Origin: a virus
Reading direction: 5' to 3' (one strand)
IMG/VR virus record: IMGVR_UViG_3300007363_000107
Location: 1 to 23,295 of that record
Length of the DNA stretch: 23,295 bases
Shown here: piece by piece, positions 7,622-15,549 of the stretch
Position numbering within the stretch: position 1 is the stretch's first letter
Layout of the letters: each line of letters opens with the position of its first letter
Program-made: the position numbers and the translations under genes
Notes under the pieces: generated by a model
Databases searched by the model: none
What the model was told of the DNA's origin: nothing
Seen by the model: the letters and a program-made list of their open reading frames with translations, nothing else

Positions 7622-7971
7622 TGAGAATCTCTCGACTTCAACAACGCATTACTGTTCAGCGTAGAAGCTCTACGCTCGATGCCTATGGACAAGAGATTAA
7701 CTCTTGGACAAACATCGGCACAGTATGGGCAGAAGTCAAGCCAATGCGCGGCACAGAAAAAATGCGAGCGAATGCGATGGTTGTTGAATCGCAATTGACA
7801 CATCAAGTCACTGTGAGATTCTCTGAATTATTTTTGCCATCAATTGAAGCTGATGCTTGGCGTATTCTTTTTGGTACGCGAGTTTTTAATATCACTTCCT
7901 CAATGAATGTAGATGAAGAAGATAAGCTGATTATTTTTGATTGCACAGAGGGAAGTCTCGATGGCCAGTGA
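7621..7971 (+). CDS. Head closure / head-tail adaptor protein (SPP1 gp16-like)
   Basis: A 116-aa beta-rich protein of the type that forms the second connector ring and closes the head after packaging. Its N-terminus ISRLQQRITVQRRSSTLDAY with GQEINSWTNIGTVWAEVKP matches the head-tail adaptor pattern (RI-x-I-Q-x4-D-x-G-x4-W-x3-T-VWA-x-V). HQVTVRF and the VFNITS strand near the end also fit. Start overlaps the gp6-like stop by one base, and the end overlaps the gp10-like gene by 11 bases. Confidence 0.88.
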   Translation: MRISRLQQRITVQRRSSTLDAYGQEINSWTNIGTVWAEVKPMRGTEKMRANAMVVESQLTHQVTVRFSELFLPSIEADAWRILFGTRVFNITSSMNVDEEDKLIIFDCTEGSLDGQ

Positions 7972-8476
7972 TCAATCAATTAGTATTAGCGGTCTGGCAG
8001 ATTTGCAAAAAATGTTAGACGAGTTACCCGCAAAAATTGAATCCAATATCATGCGCGGTGCTCTACGCGCAGGGGCTAATGTCTATCGTGATCGTGCAAG
8101 AGCCGCCGCCCCAGTTGGCAAGACTGGTAAGCTCAAGAAAAGTATCAAGGTCAAGGCAAGCGTAAGGCGCGGCAGAGTAACAGCTTCTGTTGTCGCCGGT
8201 GGCGGTGACGCATGGTATGCAAAATTTGTAGAGTTCGGTACTGCCTCATTCTATGAGGGCAATGGTAAGACAGTTGGCGCACCATACGAGATCAAACCAA
8301 AGAAAGGCAAAGCCTTAAAGTTTGGAAATGTATTTGCGCCTAGCATTGTTCATGAAGGCGTAAGACCGACTGGCTTTATGCGTCGTGCATTTGATGGTGG
8401 AACAAACGAGGTGATCGATCAAACGGCGGCTTACATTCGTATGCGCATCGGACGAGAGATTATTAAGAACACATGA
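7961..8476 (+). CDS. HK97 gp10-like tail completion protein
   Basis: A neck/tail completion protein of the HK97 gp10 family. The chosen start at 7961 (ATGGCCAGTGAT) gives 171 aa and is preceded by GAGGGAAG; an in-frame ATG at 7937 would add eight residues but has no Shine-Dalgarno. Family features are the opening SISGLADLQKMLDELPAKIE, the run of Ala-Arg helices MRGALRAGANVYRDRARAAAPV with K-TG-KLKKSI, the strand pair AWYAKFVEFGT and C-terminal RPTGFMRRAFD. It overlaps the following gene by ATGA. Confidence 0.9.
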   Translation: MASDQSISISGLADLQKMLDELPAKIESNIMRGALRAGANVYRDRARAAAPVGKTGKLKKSIKVKASVRRGRVTASVVAGGGDAWYAKFVEFGTASFYEGNGKTVGAPYEIKPKKGKALKFGNVFAPSIVHEGVRPTGFMRRAFDGGTNEVIDQTAAYIRMRIGREIIKNT

Positions 8477-8871
8477 ATCCAGAACTCATAATCGCCGCAA
8501 TGCTTAACACTTCCGGAATCACGGCGTTGGTAAGCACACGCAAAGCAATGTCACAGTTGCCGCAGAATACAGCCTTTCCTGCGCTTGTTTACACTGTGAT
8601 TGATGCAGTACCCTTGCCACACTTGCATTACAGCGTAGAACGCCAGATGGCGCGTGCTAGAGTGCAGATCAATCCTATTGCTAAGACGATGGCAGAAGTA
8701 AAATCAATTCATGACCAAGTTCGATTAGCGATGGACTTTAAATTGCAACAGACATATGCCGGTAAGACAGTTATCAGTAGTCGCCTAGATTTATTCGGAC
8801 CACCCGAAAAAGATTTAGACACTGGTACTTGGACACAACCCGCTGATTATTTGGTGTCTTACTATGAGTAA
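8473..8871 (+). CDS. DUF3168 tail terminator-like protein
   Basis: A 132-aa protein of the DUF3168 family, which by structure and position acts as the tail terminator capping the tail tube and meeting the neck. Visible features: an N-terminal helix MNPELIIAAMLNTSGITALV, then FPALVYTVID (the conserved P-x-hydrophobic-V-Y strand), ARARVQINPIAKT and a long helix, with SRLDLFGPPEKDLDTG and a final strand YLVSYYE. It is coupled to the gp10-like gene by a four-base overlap and is the last gene before the second terminator. Confidence 0.85.
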   Translation: MNPELIIAAMLNTSGITALVSTRKAMSQLPQNTAFPALVYTVIDAVPLPHLHYSVERQMARARVQINPIAKTMAEVKSIHDQVRLAMDFKLQQTYAGKTVISSRLDLFGPPEKDLDTGTWTQPADYLVSYYE

Positions 8872-8908
8872 GGCGCAAACAAGTTTCAGGCAATTGCTTG
8901 AAAATTCT

Positions 8909-8933
8909 GCCCGCATCCCTGTGGGCTTTTTTT
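8909..8933 (+). terminator. Rho-independent terminator before the tail tube gene
   Basis: Stem GCCCGCA (8909-8915) pairs with TGTGGGC (8920-8926), seven pairs with one G-U, tetraloop TCCC and seven T. The bases GGGCTTTTTTTAAACT at its 3' side are identical to those of the terminator after the capsid gene. It separates the connector block from the tail tube gene, whose start lies 18 bases past the T tract. Confidence 0.85.
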
Positions 8934-8951
8934 AAACTGAGAGGAAAGACC

Positions 8952-9428
8952 ATGACAGTCCGCACATCCGCAGGGACGACACTCCGAGTCACTGCATCTG
9001 CACCCGCTACCTACGATAGCTCCGGCTATAACACTCTGTTCACAGCATCACCCGTTCCCGCTCTGGTTGGTGAAATCACCGACTTGGGCGAGTTTGGTCG
9101 TGAGTTTGCTTTGGTCACGCATATGCCAGTCGGCTCGCGTGGCACACAGAAATTCAAAGGCTCATTCAACGAAGGCACTATGTCTTTGTCTTTGGGCTTG
9201 GACACCGATGACGCAGGTCAAATCGTTATGAAAGCCGCAAGCCTTTCTGACAATGACTATTCGTTCATGGTGACAACACAGAACGGCGACCGCTACTTCT
9301 TCCGTTCCAAGGTTATGTCTTGGAAGGTTGGCGTTGGCTCTGTTGATTCAATCACTACTGCCACAGCTACATTGGAGATCACAACCAATGCCGCCGGTGT
9401 TGGTATCGTTGAATCTCTCGCCGCCTAA
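8952..9428 (+). CDS. Major tail tube protein
   Basis: Probably the subunit that polymerises into the tail tube. Position between DUF3168 and the frameshifting chaperone is diagnostic in siphoviruses. The 158-aa protein is rich in Ser, Thr and beta-strand patterns: GEITDLGEFGREFALVTHMP, QKFKGSFNEGTMSLSLGLD, DYSFMVTTQNGDRYFFRSKV and TATATLEITT near the end. The start at 8952 has a strong GAGAGGAAAG Shine-Dalgarno. A TTG at 8898 in the same frame would place the terminator hairpin inside the gene and is rejected. Isolation between two control elements suggests separately tuned high expression. Confidence 0.88.
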   Translation: MTVRTSAGTTLRVTASAPATYDSSGYNTLFTASPVPALVGEITDLGEFGREFALVTHMPVGSRGTQKFKGSFNEGTMSLSLGLDTDDAGQIVMKAASLSDNDYSFMVTTQNGDRYFFRSKVMSWKVGVGSVDSITTATATLEITTNAAGVGIVESLAA

Positions 9429-9472
9429 GAATTGCCGTAAATGGCAACACGCGCACCTACTCGGGTCAGTTC

Positions 9473-9537
9473 GCATCCTTCGCGGGGTGCGGCTGACTTG
9501 AGCAAGGGCAATAACTCTCCCCGCGAAAGGATTACTA
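9473..9537 (+). promoter_or_regulatory. Two mutually exclusive hairpins in the leader of the tail chaperone gene
   Basis: Hairpin A: GCATCC (9473-9478) pairs with GGGTGC (9485-9490), loop TTCGCG. Hairpin B: TTCGCGGGG (9479-9487) pairs perfectly with CCCCGCGAA (9529-9537) over nine bases, with a 41-base loop. The two share bases and cannot form together. Hairpin B ends in the first two A of the AAAGGA Shine-Dalgarno of the gene at 9540, so it could reduce ribosome access. The structure is seen in sequence; any regulatory role is inference. Confidence 0.4.
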
Positions 9538-9539
9538 AA

Positions 9540-9944
9540 ATGTTTGATATTTCACAACTAGCCGTTAAAGAAACCGCAATCATCGAATTGGAAACAGTTG
9601 ATGGTGATGCACTGCTCGATGCCAATGGAAATCAGCTCAGTATCACAGTCTATGGTCCAGGCTCTAAGGCATTCCAGAAAGCGCAAAGCATCCGCAATCG
9701 CGCAATTCTTGAGTATGTCAAGAAGGGTGGCAAGAAGATGAAAGAAGGCGAACAGCGCGAGCTTGATGCTGAGTTCTTGTCGGCTTGCACAGTCAGCTTC
9801 AATGGCTTTGGTTACAAAGACTACACAGGCGTTGAAATGTTTAAAGCCGCTTATTTGGATTCTGCAATCGGCTTCATTACTGAGCAAGTAAACAAAGCTG
9901 TCGGTGACTGGGCAAATTTTACTCCGGCATCATCGAAGACCTGA
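9540..9944 (+). CDS. Tail assembly chaperone, short form (gpG-like)
   Basis: Short product of the lambda G/GT type gene that assists tape measure folding and tail tube assembly. The 134-aa protein begins MFDISQLAVKETAIIELET, contains the frequent segment AILEYVKKGGKKMKEGEQRE and a conserved acidic-aromatic stretch with W in AVGDWANF just before the shift site. The start at 9540 has AAAGGA eight bases upstream; an in-frame ATG at 9441 would add 33 irregular residues without a ribosome site and would place the leader hairpins inside the gene. It precedes the tape measure, as in nearly all siphoviruses. Confidence 0.9.
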   Translation: MFDISQLAVKETAIIELETVDGDALLDANGNQLSITVYGPGSKAFQKAQSIRNRAILEYVKKGGKKMKEGEQRELDAEFLSACTVSFNGFGYKDYTGVEMFKAAYLDSAIGFITEQVNKAVGDWANFTPASSKT

Positions 9945-10396
9945 CTCTGTATGCGAGGCAACTGGCTTGGTTCAGATCAATCCCAGTTGCCAAGCAAGAG
10001 AAATCGGTTGCATCAGGCGAGAAGCAAGCTGAGTTAACGCGCGCTGAGAAGATACAAAAAAACGGCGGCAAGCCATTGATGCCTGATGTTGGTGATGCAG
10101 AATATGTGATAACCTACTGGCAAGATTTAGGCATGGTAGAGATGGGCGCGATGGGTCCAGTACCATTGTCAGCGAAAGAAATTATTTCATGGCAACACTG
10201 CACAGGCGTTGACCTTGAAGCATGGGAATACAGGGCGATCAAGCAGATGTCTCAAGCGTATTTGATGCAAGCCAAAGAGAGCGAGAAGCCAGAGTGCGAG
10301 CCTCCATTTGGTGACCCAGTAAATGAGTTTGACAGAAGCATTGTGAGCAAGAAAGTTGGCAACGCATTTAAAGCGTTCATACAGGCAAGAAGGTAA
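9540..10396 (+). CDS. Tail assembly chaperone, frameshifted long form (gpGT-like)
   Basis: The -1 frame is open from 9908 to the TAA at 10394-10396. It has no start near its beginning, so it is made by -1 frameshift: 127 codons in the first frame through TTT at 9918-9920, then TAC TCC GGC onward, 158 more residues, giving 285 aa. The T part contains LYARQLAWFRSIPV, a Lys/Glu-rich linker, EYVITYWQDLG and WEYRAIKQMSQAYLM. In lambda the long form links tail tube subunits to the tape measure while the short form coats it, and a set ratio is needed. An ATG at 10076 exists but would lose the conserved first 52 codons. Confidence 0.88.
9914..9920 (+). promoter_or_regulatory. Programmed -1 slippery heptamer A AAT TTT
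   Basis: Codons GCA AAT TTT in the G frame form a classic X XXY YYZ heptamer, AAATTTT. After slipping, the tRNAs re-pair on AAA TTT and reading continues in the T frame. It lies eight codons before the G stop, the usual place in siphovirus chaperone genes. I see no strong stem immediately 3' by eye. Confidence 0.9.
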
Positions 10397-10399
10397 GTC

Positions 10400-13300
10400 A
10401 TGGCAACAACAGTCGGGCAACTAACAATCGAGATGGCGGCGAACATTGTTCGACTCCAACAAGATATGGAGAAAGCCAAGAATACTGTTGCGGGTGCGAT
10501 GCAATCAATCCAGAAATCCGCAAGCATGGCGGCTACTGCATTGGGTGCAATCGGTGTCGGCTTATCTGTTGCCGCTTTCTCAGGGTGGATTCGTAGCGCG
10601 ATCGATGCGGCTGACGAAACAAACAAGATGGCGCAGAAGATCGGTGTCGCTGTCAAAGATGTTGCAGGGCTTCAACTCGCCTTTAGACAGGCGGGTATTG
10701 AGGGCGGCGCATTGCAAACAAGCATGAGCAAATTATCTGTCGCGATTGCGAACGGCAATGATGCGCTTGTTGCCATGAACATCAACACACGAAATGCTGA
10801 TGGCACACTCAAGTCCACACGCCAAGTCTTGGGCGAAGTCGCTGACAAATTTGCATCATACGAAGATGGTGCAAGCAAGACCGCATTGGCTGTCCAGTTG
10901 TTCGGCAAAGCGGGTGCAGAGCTTATTCCATTGCTGAACGCAGGAGCAGACAGCCTAGATCAGTTTGACGAGATGGCTCGCAAGCTAGGTCTTACATTGA
11001 CCGATGAGACAGCGGCTCGCGCTGAGAAGTTCAATGACACATTGGATTTGATGGGTCAGGGATTCAAAGGCATTGCTATGCAAGTCGCGGCTGACTTGTT
11101 GCCAACTCTTGAAGGTCTTGCAGATCAATTTTTCGCAAGCATGACAGAAGGCGATCGTCTGAAGCGCATTGCTGAAGGCTTGTCGCTTGGACTTAAAGGC
11201 TTGTACATCACAGTCGTTCTCGTTTACGAAGCTGTCGAGACAATGGTTGATACGCTATACACAGCGGGTCGACAAATCTATTCTGTGATGAGTGGCGACA
11301 TTCAAGGTGCGATGAAGCTAGGCACAGAGTGGTCTGGTCGCATGAAGTCAAACTGGACATCTGCATTGGATGAAGTTAACAAAGCATGGAACGCAAACGG
11401 AAGCACAGCAGTTTCTACAATGACCGCCATTACAGCGGCTACTAGGAAGCAAGCTCCGTATGTAAGCGATGCTACAAAGAAACAAACTGACGAGTTGAAG
11501 AAGCAAGAAGAAGCGTATCTGAAACTTATCACTAGCATTGATGATAAAGTCGCTACAAATAAATTGGAAGTGAATGCTTCTGAGAAATTAACTGAATCAC
11601 AAAAGCTAGAAATCAAATACACGACTGAGATTGAAGCGGGTACTCTGAAGCTGACCAAAGCACAGCAAGATAATTTATTCGCAAAACTGAAAGGCTTGAA
11701 AGCGACAGAAGATACGATCGCCCTTGCGAAGCTAGAGAAAGATATTCTTGATGATTCTGCAAAATCCAATCTTGCAGTTTATGACGCATTGATCAAAAAG
11801 AATAAATCTATTCAAGATGAAATTGAAAAGCAAAAAGAATCCAATGCAGAAATGTTATTGGGTGCTGATGCAGTAGCACAATTAGCGATTGAAAAATTAC
11901 GCGATCAAGCAATCTCCGCAGATCGTCTCGCAACTATCATGGAAGAAATCAATCCAGATGTTGCCAAGACATATCGCGATCAAGCTCAAGCATTGCGTGA
12001 TTTAGCGACTGCAAGAGAAGAAGGAATTGGTGCTAAAGCCGCTAAAGAATCTGCTGATGCTTGGAAGAAAACAAGCGATTCTATTCAAGGTACATTGACA
12101 GATGCTTTGATGAGGGGCTTTGAATCAGGCAAAGACTTTGGAAAAAATCTTAAAGATGCCTTGGTCAATATGTTCAAGACACTTATCCTGCAACCAATTA
12201 TTCAGCCTATTGCTACTGGCACTTCGGCTGTCATGATGCAAATGATGGGGATGAATGTTGCTAATGCCGCAACTGGTGGTGGCGGTGGTGGCGGTGCGTC
12301 AACCGCTATGTCAGGCATGGCATTATCTATGTCAACATTCGGTGAGTACCTTGCTGTCGGATTTAAAAATGCTATGTATGGAACTTTCGGTGGTGGAGTA
12401 GAAGCTACACAAATGCTTGCCGCAAATGGTTCTTACGCGCAAGCCGCAGGAATGGGCGCGGGTACTGTTGCAGGATATGCGGCAGGGGCGGCAGTAGGCG
12501 TATATGGTGGCAGAGCTATCGGTAATGGTTATTCATTAAGCGGTGGAACTGGTAACGGAACTATCAATGCAGGAACTGCAATCGGTATGGTTCTTGGCGG
12601 TCCTATTGGTGCGGCTATCGGTGGAGCTATCGCAGGAACAGTTAACAGGGCTTTTGGTAGAAAACAAACTGATATTGGTATTGAGGGAACACTCAGTACC
12701 GCAGAAGGTATTGAAGGTCAGACATATAAATTCCTAAAAGGTGGATGGTTTAGATCAAACAAGACAATCAAAGAAGCATTGTCAAATGATATTGAAGTAA
12801 TGTTTGATAGTTCAATTGAATTGATTACTAAACAAACTAAATTCTATGCAAATGCTTTAGGACTTCCCGCAAAAGCTATTGATACATTCACGCAATCAAT
12901 CAAATTGAGTTTCCAAGGATTGACTGAGGAAGAAATCAATCAAAAAATTGCAGATGCGTTAGTTGCTTTCCAAGAAGGATTAGTTGCTCAGTATGCGGCT
13001 ATCCTTGAGCCTTTGCAATTAGCGGGTGAGACATTCGCTCAGACATTAGAACGACTTGCAATCATTCAAGAGGTATCTATCTATCTGAATGAATTTGGTG
13101 GAGCGTTCACAACATTTGCAACTGCATCCATTCAAGCAAGACAAGGAATCATTGAGCTTGCGGGTGGATTGGATGAGCTTGTTAAAAAGACTCAAGGCTT
13201 TGTTGCTAACTTCTATTCAAAAGAAGAGCAAGCGGGTATCACAGCTAAAGGTGTTGTTCAAGCTCTTACAGAAGCCGGATTTACAGCCGCACAAATTGCG

Positions 13301-14107
13301 GCATTAGAAACAAGAGCAGACTTCAGATCATTACTTGAAAGTCTTGATGTAAACACTAGAACTGGTCAAGAACAATTTGTTGCATTGCTTGATGTTGCAT
13401 CGACTTTTGCAGAGCTTACTCCAATCATGGAGGAGCAATCTAAGTCATTAGTTGAATTGATTGAAGCCGCTCCTCAAGTTAAGATACTACAAAAGATGTT
13501 TGAGTCTGATGCAGATTATCAAAGTCGCGTAGCTTCAGCGGAGGAACTTGCACAAATCACTTTGACAAGCATGGAAACTCTGCTTGGTGATTTGAATATA
13601 AGTGTTTCAAGTCTTTCTACTATCATGGCTAATGGATTAGATAATATTGCATCAGCAACATCAAGTGCTGTCAGTCTTGCTAATGATGCAATAGCTTCTG
13701 CAAATAGTGCAATTGATTCTGCAAATGCAAGTGCGGCAACTGCCATAAATGCACTCAATGCGGTTACAAACGCAAATGCTTCCAAAACAGTAGCGGTTAC
13801 ACAGACCCTTGCAAGTGGTGGTCAATATAATGGCGGTATGGCTCTTGTTGGTGAGCGTGGTCCTGAATTAATTGACCTGAACTCAAGTGGTCAAGTCTAT
13901 AACGCAAATCAATCAGCTAATATTATTGGCGGTGAAGTAGCGGGTGAGATTCGTGCATTGCGTGAGGAAGTTTCTTTGCTTCGTTATGAGGCAAGATCAA
14001 CCGCAGTTAACACTAGCAAGATTGCCAAGTTGCAAGATAATTGGGATGTGCGCGGTCTTACAGTCAAGACAGATGCAGATCAACCTTTAGATACGGTGAC
14101 AGTATGA
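10400..14107 (+). CDS. Tail tape measure protein
   Basis: The 1235-aa protein fills the tail tube, sets its length and is released at infection. It starts with the typical VGQLTIEMAANIVRLQQDME segment, a hydrophobic helix at about 37-60, and a phage tape measure core with AMKLGTEWSGRMKSNW. A Lys/Glu-rich coiled-coil stretch covers roughly 370-560. Near 571-603 is RGFESGKDFGKNLKDALVNM, typical of the lambda-like C-terminal part. Glycine-rich and small-residue membrane-active segments follow (about 625-650 and 725-755). An Ala/Asn/Ser repeat lies at about 1085-1130, and GGQYNGGMALVGERGPELID is close to the C-terminus, a motif common to these proteins. Shine-Dalgarno AAGGTAAG lies before the ATG. 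Using about 1.5 angstrom per residue, the tail would be about 185 nm. Confidence 0.95.
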   Translation: MATTVGQLTIEMAANIVRLQQDMEKAKNTVAGAMQSIQKSASMAATALGAIGVGLSVAAFSGWIRSAIDAADETNKMAQKIGVAVKDVAGLQLAFRQAGIEGGALQTSMSKLSVAIANGNDALVAMNINTRNADGTLKSTRQVLGEVADKFASYEDGASKTALAVQLFGKAGAELIPLLNAGADSLDQFDEMARKLGLTLTDETAARAEKFNDTLDLMGQGFKGIAMQVAADLLPTLEGLADQFFASMTEGDRLKRIAEGLSLGLKGLYITVVLVYEAVETMVDTLYTAGRQIYSVMSGDIQGAMKLGTEWSGRMKSNWTSALDEVNKAWNANGSTAVSTMTAITAATRKQAPYVSDATKKQTDELKKQEEAYLKLITSIDDKVATNKLEVNASEKLTESQKLEIKYTTEIEAGTLKLTKAQQDNLFAKLKGLKATEDTIALAKLEKDILDDSAKSNLAVYDALIKKNKSIQDEIEKQKESNAEMLLGADAVAQLAIEKLRDQAISADRLATIMEEINPDVAKTYRDQAQALRDLATAREEGIGAKAAKESADAWKKTSDSIQGTLTDALMRGFESGKDFGKNLKDALVNMFKTLILQPIIQPIATGTSAVMMQMMGMNVANAATGGGGGGGASTAMSGMALSMSTFGEYLAVGFKNAMYGTFGGGVEATQMLAANGSYAQAAGMGAGTVAGYAAGAAVGVYGGRAIGNGYSLSGGTGNGTINAGTAIGMVLGGPIGAAIGGAIAGTVNRAFGRKQTDIGIEGTLSTAEGIEGQTYKFLKGGWFRSNKTIKEALSNDIEVMFDSSIELITKQTKFYANALGLPAKAIDTFTQSIKLSFQGLTEEEINQKIADALVAFQEGLVAQYAAILEPLQLAGETFAQTLERLAIIQEVSIYLNEFGGAFTTFATASIQARQGIIELAGGLDELVKKTQGFVANFYSKEEQAGITAKGVVQALTEAGFTAAQIAALETRADFRSLLESLDVNTRTGQEQFVALLDVASTFAELTPIMEEQSKSLVELIEAAPQVKILQKMFESDADYQSRVASAEELAQITLTSMETLLGDLNISVSSLSTIMANGLDNIASATSSAVSLANDAIASANSAIDSANASAATAINALNAVTNANASKTVAVTQTLASGGQYNGGMALVGERGPELIDLNSSGQVYNANQSANIIGGEVAGEIRALREEVSLLRYEARSTAVNTSKIAKLQDNWDVRGLTVKTDADQPLDTVTV

Positions 14108-15006
14108 AAGTAATTAAGCCAGTCACTTTCGATGCAAGCACAATGCTTCTATCGAGCAATGCAGTTGAGGCTTATTCCGCTTGGAGTTCTGCAACAACAT
14201 ATTCCAAAGATGCAATCGTTGATTACCAAACACACTATTACATCAGCCTAGTTAATTCAAATCTGAATAATATACCGAGCGTTGTTGGTTCAACATTCTG
14301 GTCGTTAGTTGGTCCTGATAATACTCATGCCATGTTTGATGGTCAGATCAGCACAGAGACAACAAAAGCGACATCACCTCTGACAGTTACAGTAGCTTGC
14401 GGAATTGTGAATAGTGTTGCGCTGATTGGATTGACAGGTTCAAGTGTCACAATCACAGTACGAGATGATGGCGCAAGTCCACCAGTCTACACACGCACAG
14501 TAGGTCTTGATGGAACAATCATTACAGACTGGTATATGTATTTCTTTGAACCATTCGTTCAACTTGGTGAGGTAGTTCTGACTGACTTACCTCCTTACGC
14601 ATTAAGTCAGATAACAATGACATTATCAGGTGGCGGTGCAGTCGCCATTGGAGAGATGATTATTGGAACATCTTATGTTCTGGGTTCAGAAGGAACAGAG
14701 CAAGGAGCTACTGTTGGCATCATTGATTACAGCCGCAAGGACACAGACCCAGATACAGGCGTAACAACGTTCACACGCAGAGCATTTTCTAAGAGAATGT
14801 CTGGTCAGTTCTTGGTTGCCAATAATCAGATCAATGGTGTTCAGCGAATCCTTGCCGACATTCGCGCTGTGCCTAGCGTGTTTATTGGTTCAGAGTTGAC
14901 AGATTACGCGCCTCTGGTGGTCTATGGTTTCTATCGTGATTTCAGCATTGATATTGCATATCCAACAAAGAGTTGGTGCAGGCTTGAAGTTGAAGGTTTG
15001 ATCTAA
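14104..15006 (+). CDS. Tail tip/distal tail protein with a carbohydrate-binding-like N-terminal module
   Basis: This 300-aa protein follows the tape measure directly (ATGA overlap at 14104; the upstream in-frame ATG at 14041 lies inside the tape measure gene and is not preferred). Residues 25-70 form a small module with W27, TTYSKDAIVDYQTHYYISL and W66, resembling CBM5/12-type chitin-binding modules. The remainder is beta-rich with MFDGQISTETT, a strand pattern like a carbohydrate-binding jelly roll, and a C-terminal region (SGQFLVANNQINGVQRIL and a final VEGLI) that I recall from distal tail proteins in phages without a lambda J-type protein. Exact role is inferred from position. Confidence 0.65.
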   Translation: MKVIKPVTFDASTMLLSSNAVEAYSAWSSATTYSKDAIVDYQTHYYISLVNSNLNNIPSVVGSTFWSLVGPDNTHAMFDGQISTETTKATSPLTVTVACGIVNSVALIGLTGSSVTITVRDDGASPPVYTRTVGLDGTIITDWYMYFFEPFVQLGEVVLTDLPPYALSQITMTLSGGGAVAIGEMIIGTSYVLGSEGTEQGATVGIIDYSRKDTDPDTGVTTFTRRAFSKRMSGQFLVANNQINGVQRILADIRAVPSVFIGSELTDYAPLVVYGFYRDFSIDIAYPTKSWCRLEVEGLI

Positions 15007-15021
15007 AAGGAAAATTTTAAA

Positions 15022-15546
15022 ATGGCAATTACTCCATTACCAACGCCACCCAGTAGGGATGACCCAACAAACTTCGCAACACGCGCAGATGCATTTCTAG
15101 GCGCATTGCCTGATTTCGCTACTGAGGCAAATGCACTAGCAGTTGATGTAAATGCAGATGCGGCGGATGCGGCGCAGAGTGTTTTAGATGCGGCGGCAGA
15201 AGTTGCATTAGCTGAAGCCGCAGTAGTAGAAGCTGAAACAGCGGCGGCGGCGGCAACAGCGGCGGCAAATGTTACAAAGTGGATAAGTGGAACGACATAC
15301 ACACAAGGCGCAGTTGTTTGGTCGCCTACCACATATCTATCTTATCGCAGAAAATCTACTGGTGGCGGAACAACAGACCCTAGTTCAGATACAACTAATT
15401 GGGCGCAAGCCGCAGGAACTGGTGATGTCACATTGAATGGCTCTCAGACTCTAACCAATAAAACAATTTCATCCGCGAACAACACATTAGTTGGCGTGGC
15501 ATCAACAGGCAAAGCCATCGCAATGGCAATCGTTTTCGGAGGTTAA
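15022..15546 (+). CDS. Fibre-like structural protein with alanine coil and carbohydrate-binding-like module
   Basis: The 174-aa protein starts with LPTPPSRDDPTNFATRADAF and ALPDFATEANALA, a typical N-terminus of phage fibre or tip-attachment proteins. Residues 41-84 are an alanine-rich coiled coil (AAAAATAAANVTKW at its end). Residues 87-127 form a module with WISGTTYTQGAVVW and TTNW that resembles the one in the preceding gene. The C-terminal part has LNGSQTLTNKTISSANN, common in phage tail fibres as a beta-prism collar. AAAAGGAAAA precedes the ATG. It is short for a full fibre, so it may be an adaptor on which the following proteins assemble. Confidence 0.7.
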   Translation: MAITPLPTPPSRDDPTNFATRADAFLGALPDFATEANALAVDVNADAADAAQSVLDAAAEVALAEAAVVEAETAAAAATAAANVTKWISGTTYTQGAVVWSPTTYLSYRRKSTGGGTTDPSSDTTNWAQAAGTGDVTLNGSQTLTNKTISSANNTLVGVASTGKAIAMAIVFGG

Positions 15547-15549
15547 ATC

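Noticed and set aside
8898-8951. TTG start extending the tail tube protein by 18 residues
   Set aside because: The extension reads through the terminator hairpin and T tract; ATG at 8952 has a strong ribosome site.
9441-9539. 33-residue N-terminal extension of the tail chaperone
   Set aside because: No ribosome site, irregular composition and it spans the paired leader hairpins; 9540 has AAAGGA at good spacing.
11302-11769. 155-codon minus-strand frame opposite the tape measure
   Set aside because: Composition (Ser/Phe/Val-rich) is that expected from the complement of a Lys/Glu/Ala-rich coiled coil.
14041-14103. Upstream start adding 21 residues to the distal tail protein
   Set aside because: It lies inside the tape measure gene; ATG at 14104 overlaps its stop as ATGA, matching the coupling used by neighbours.
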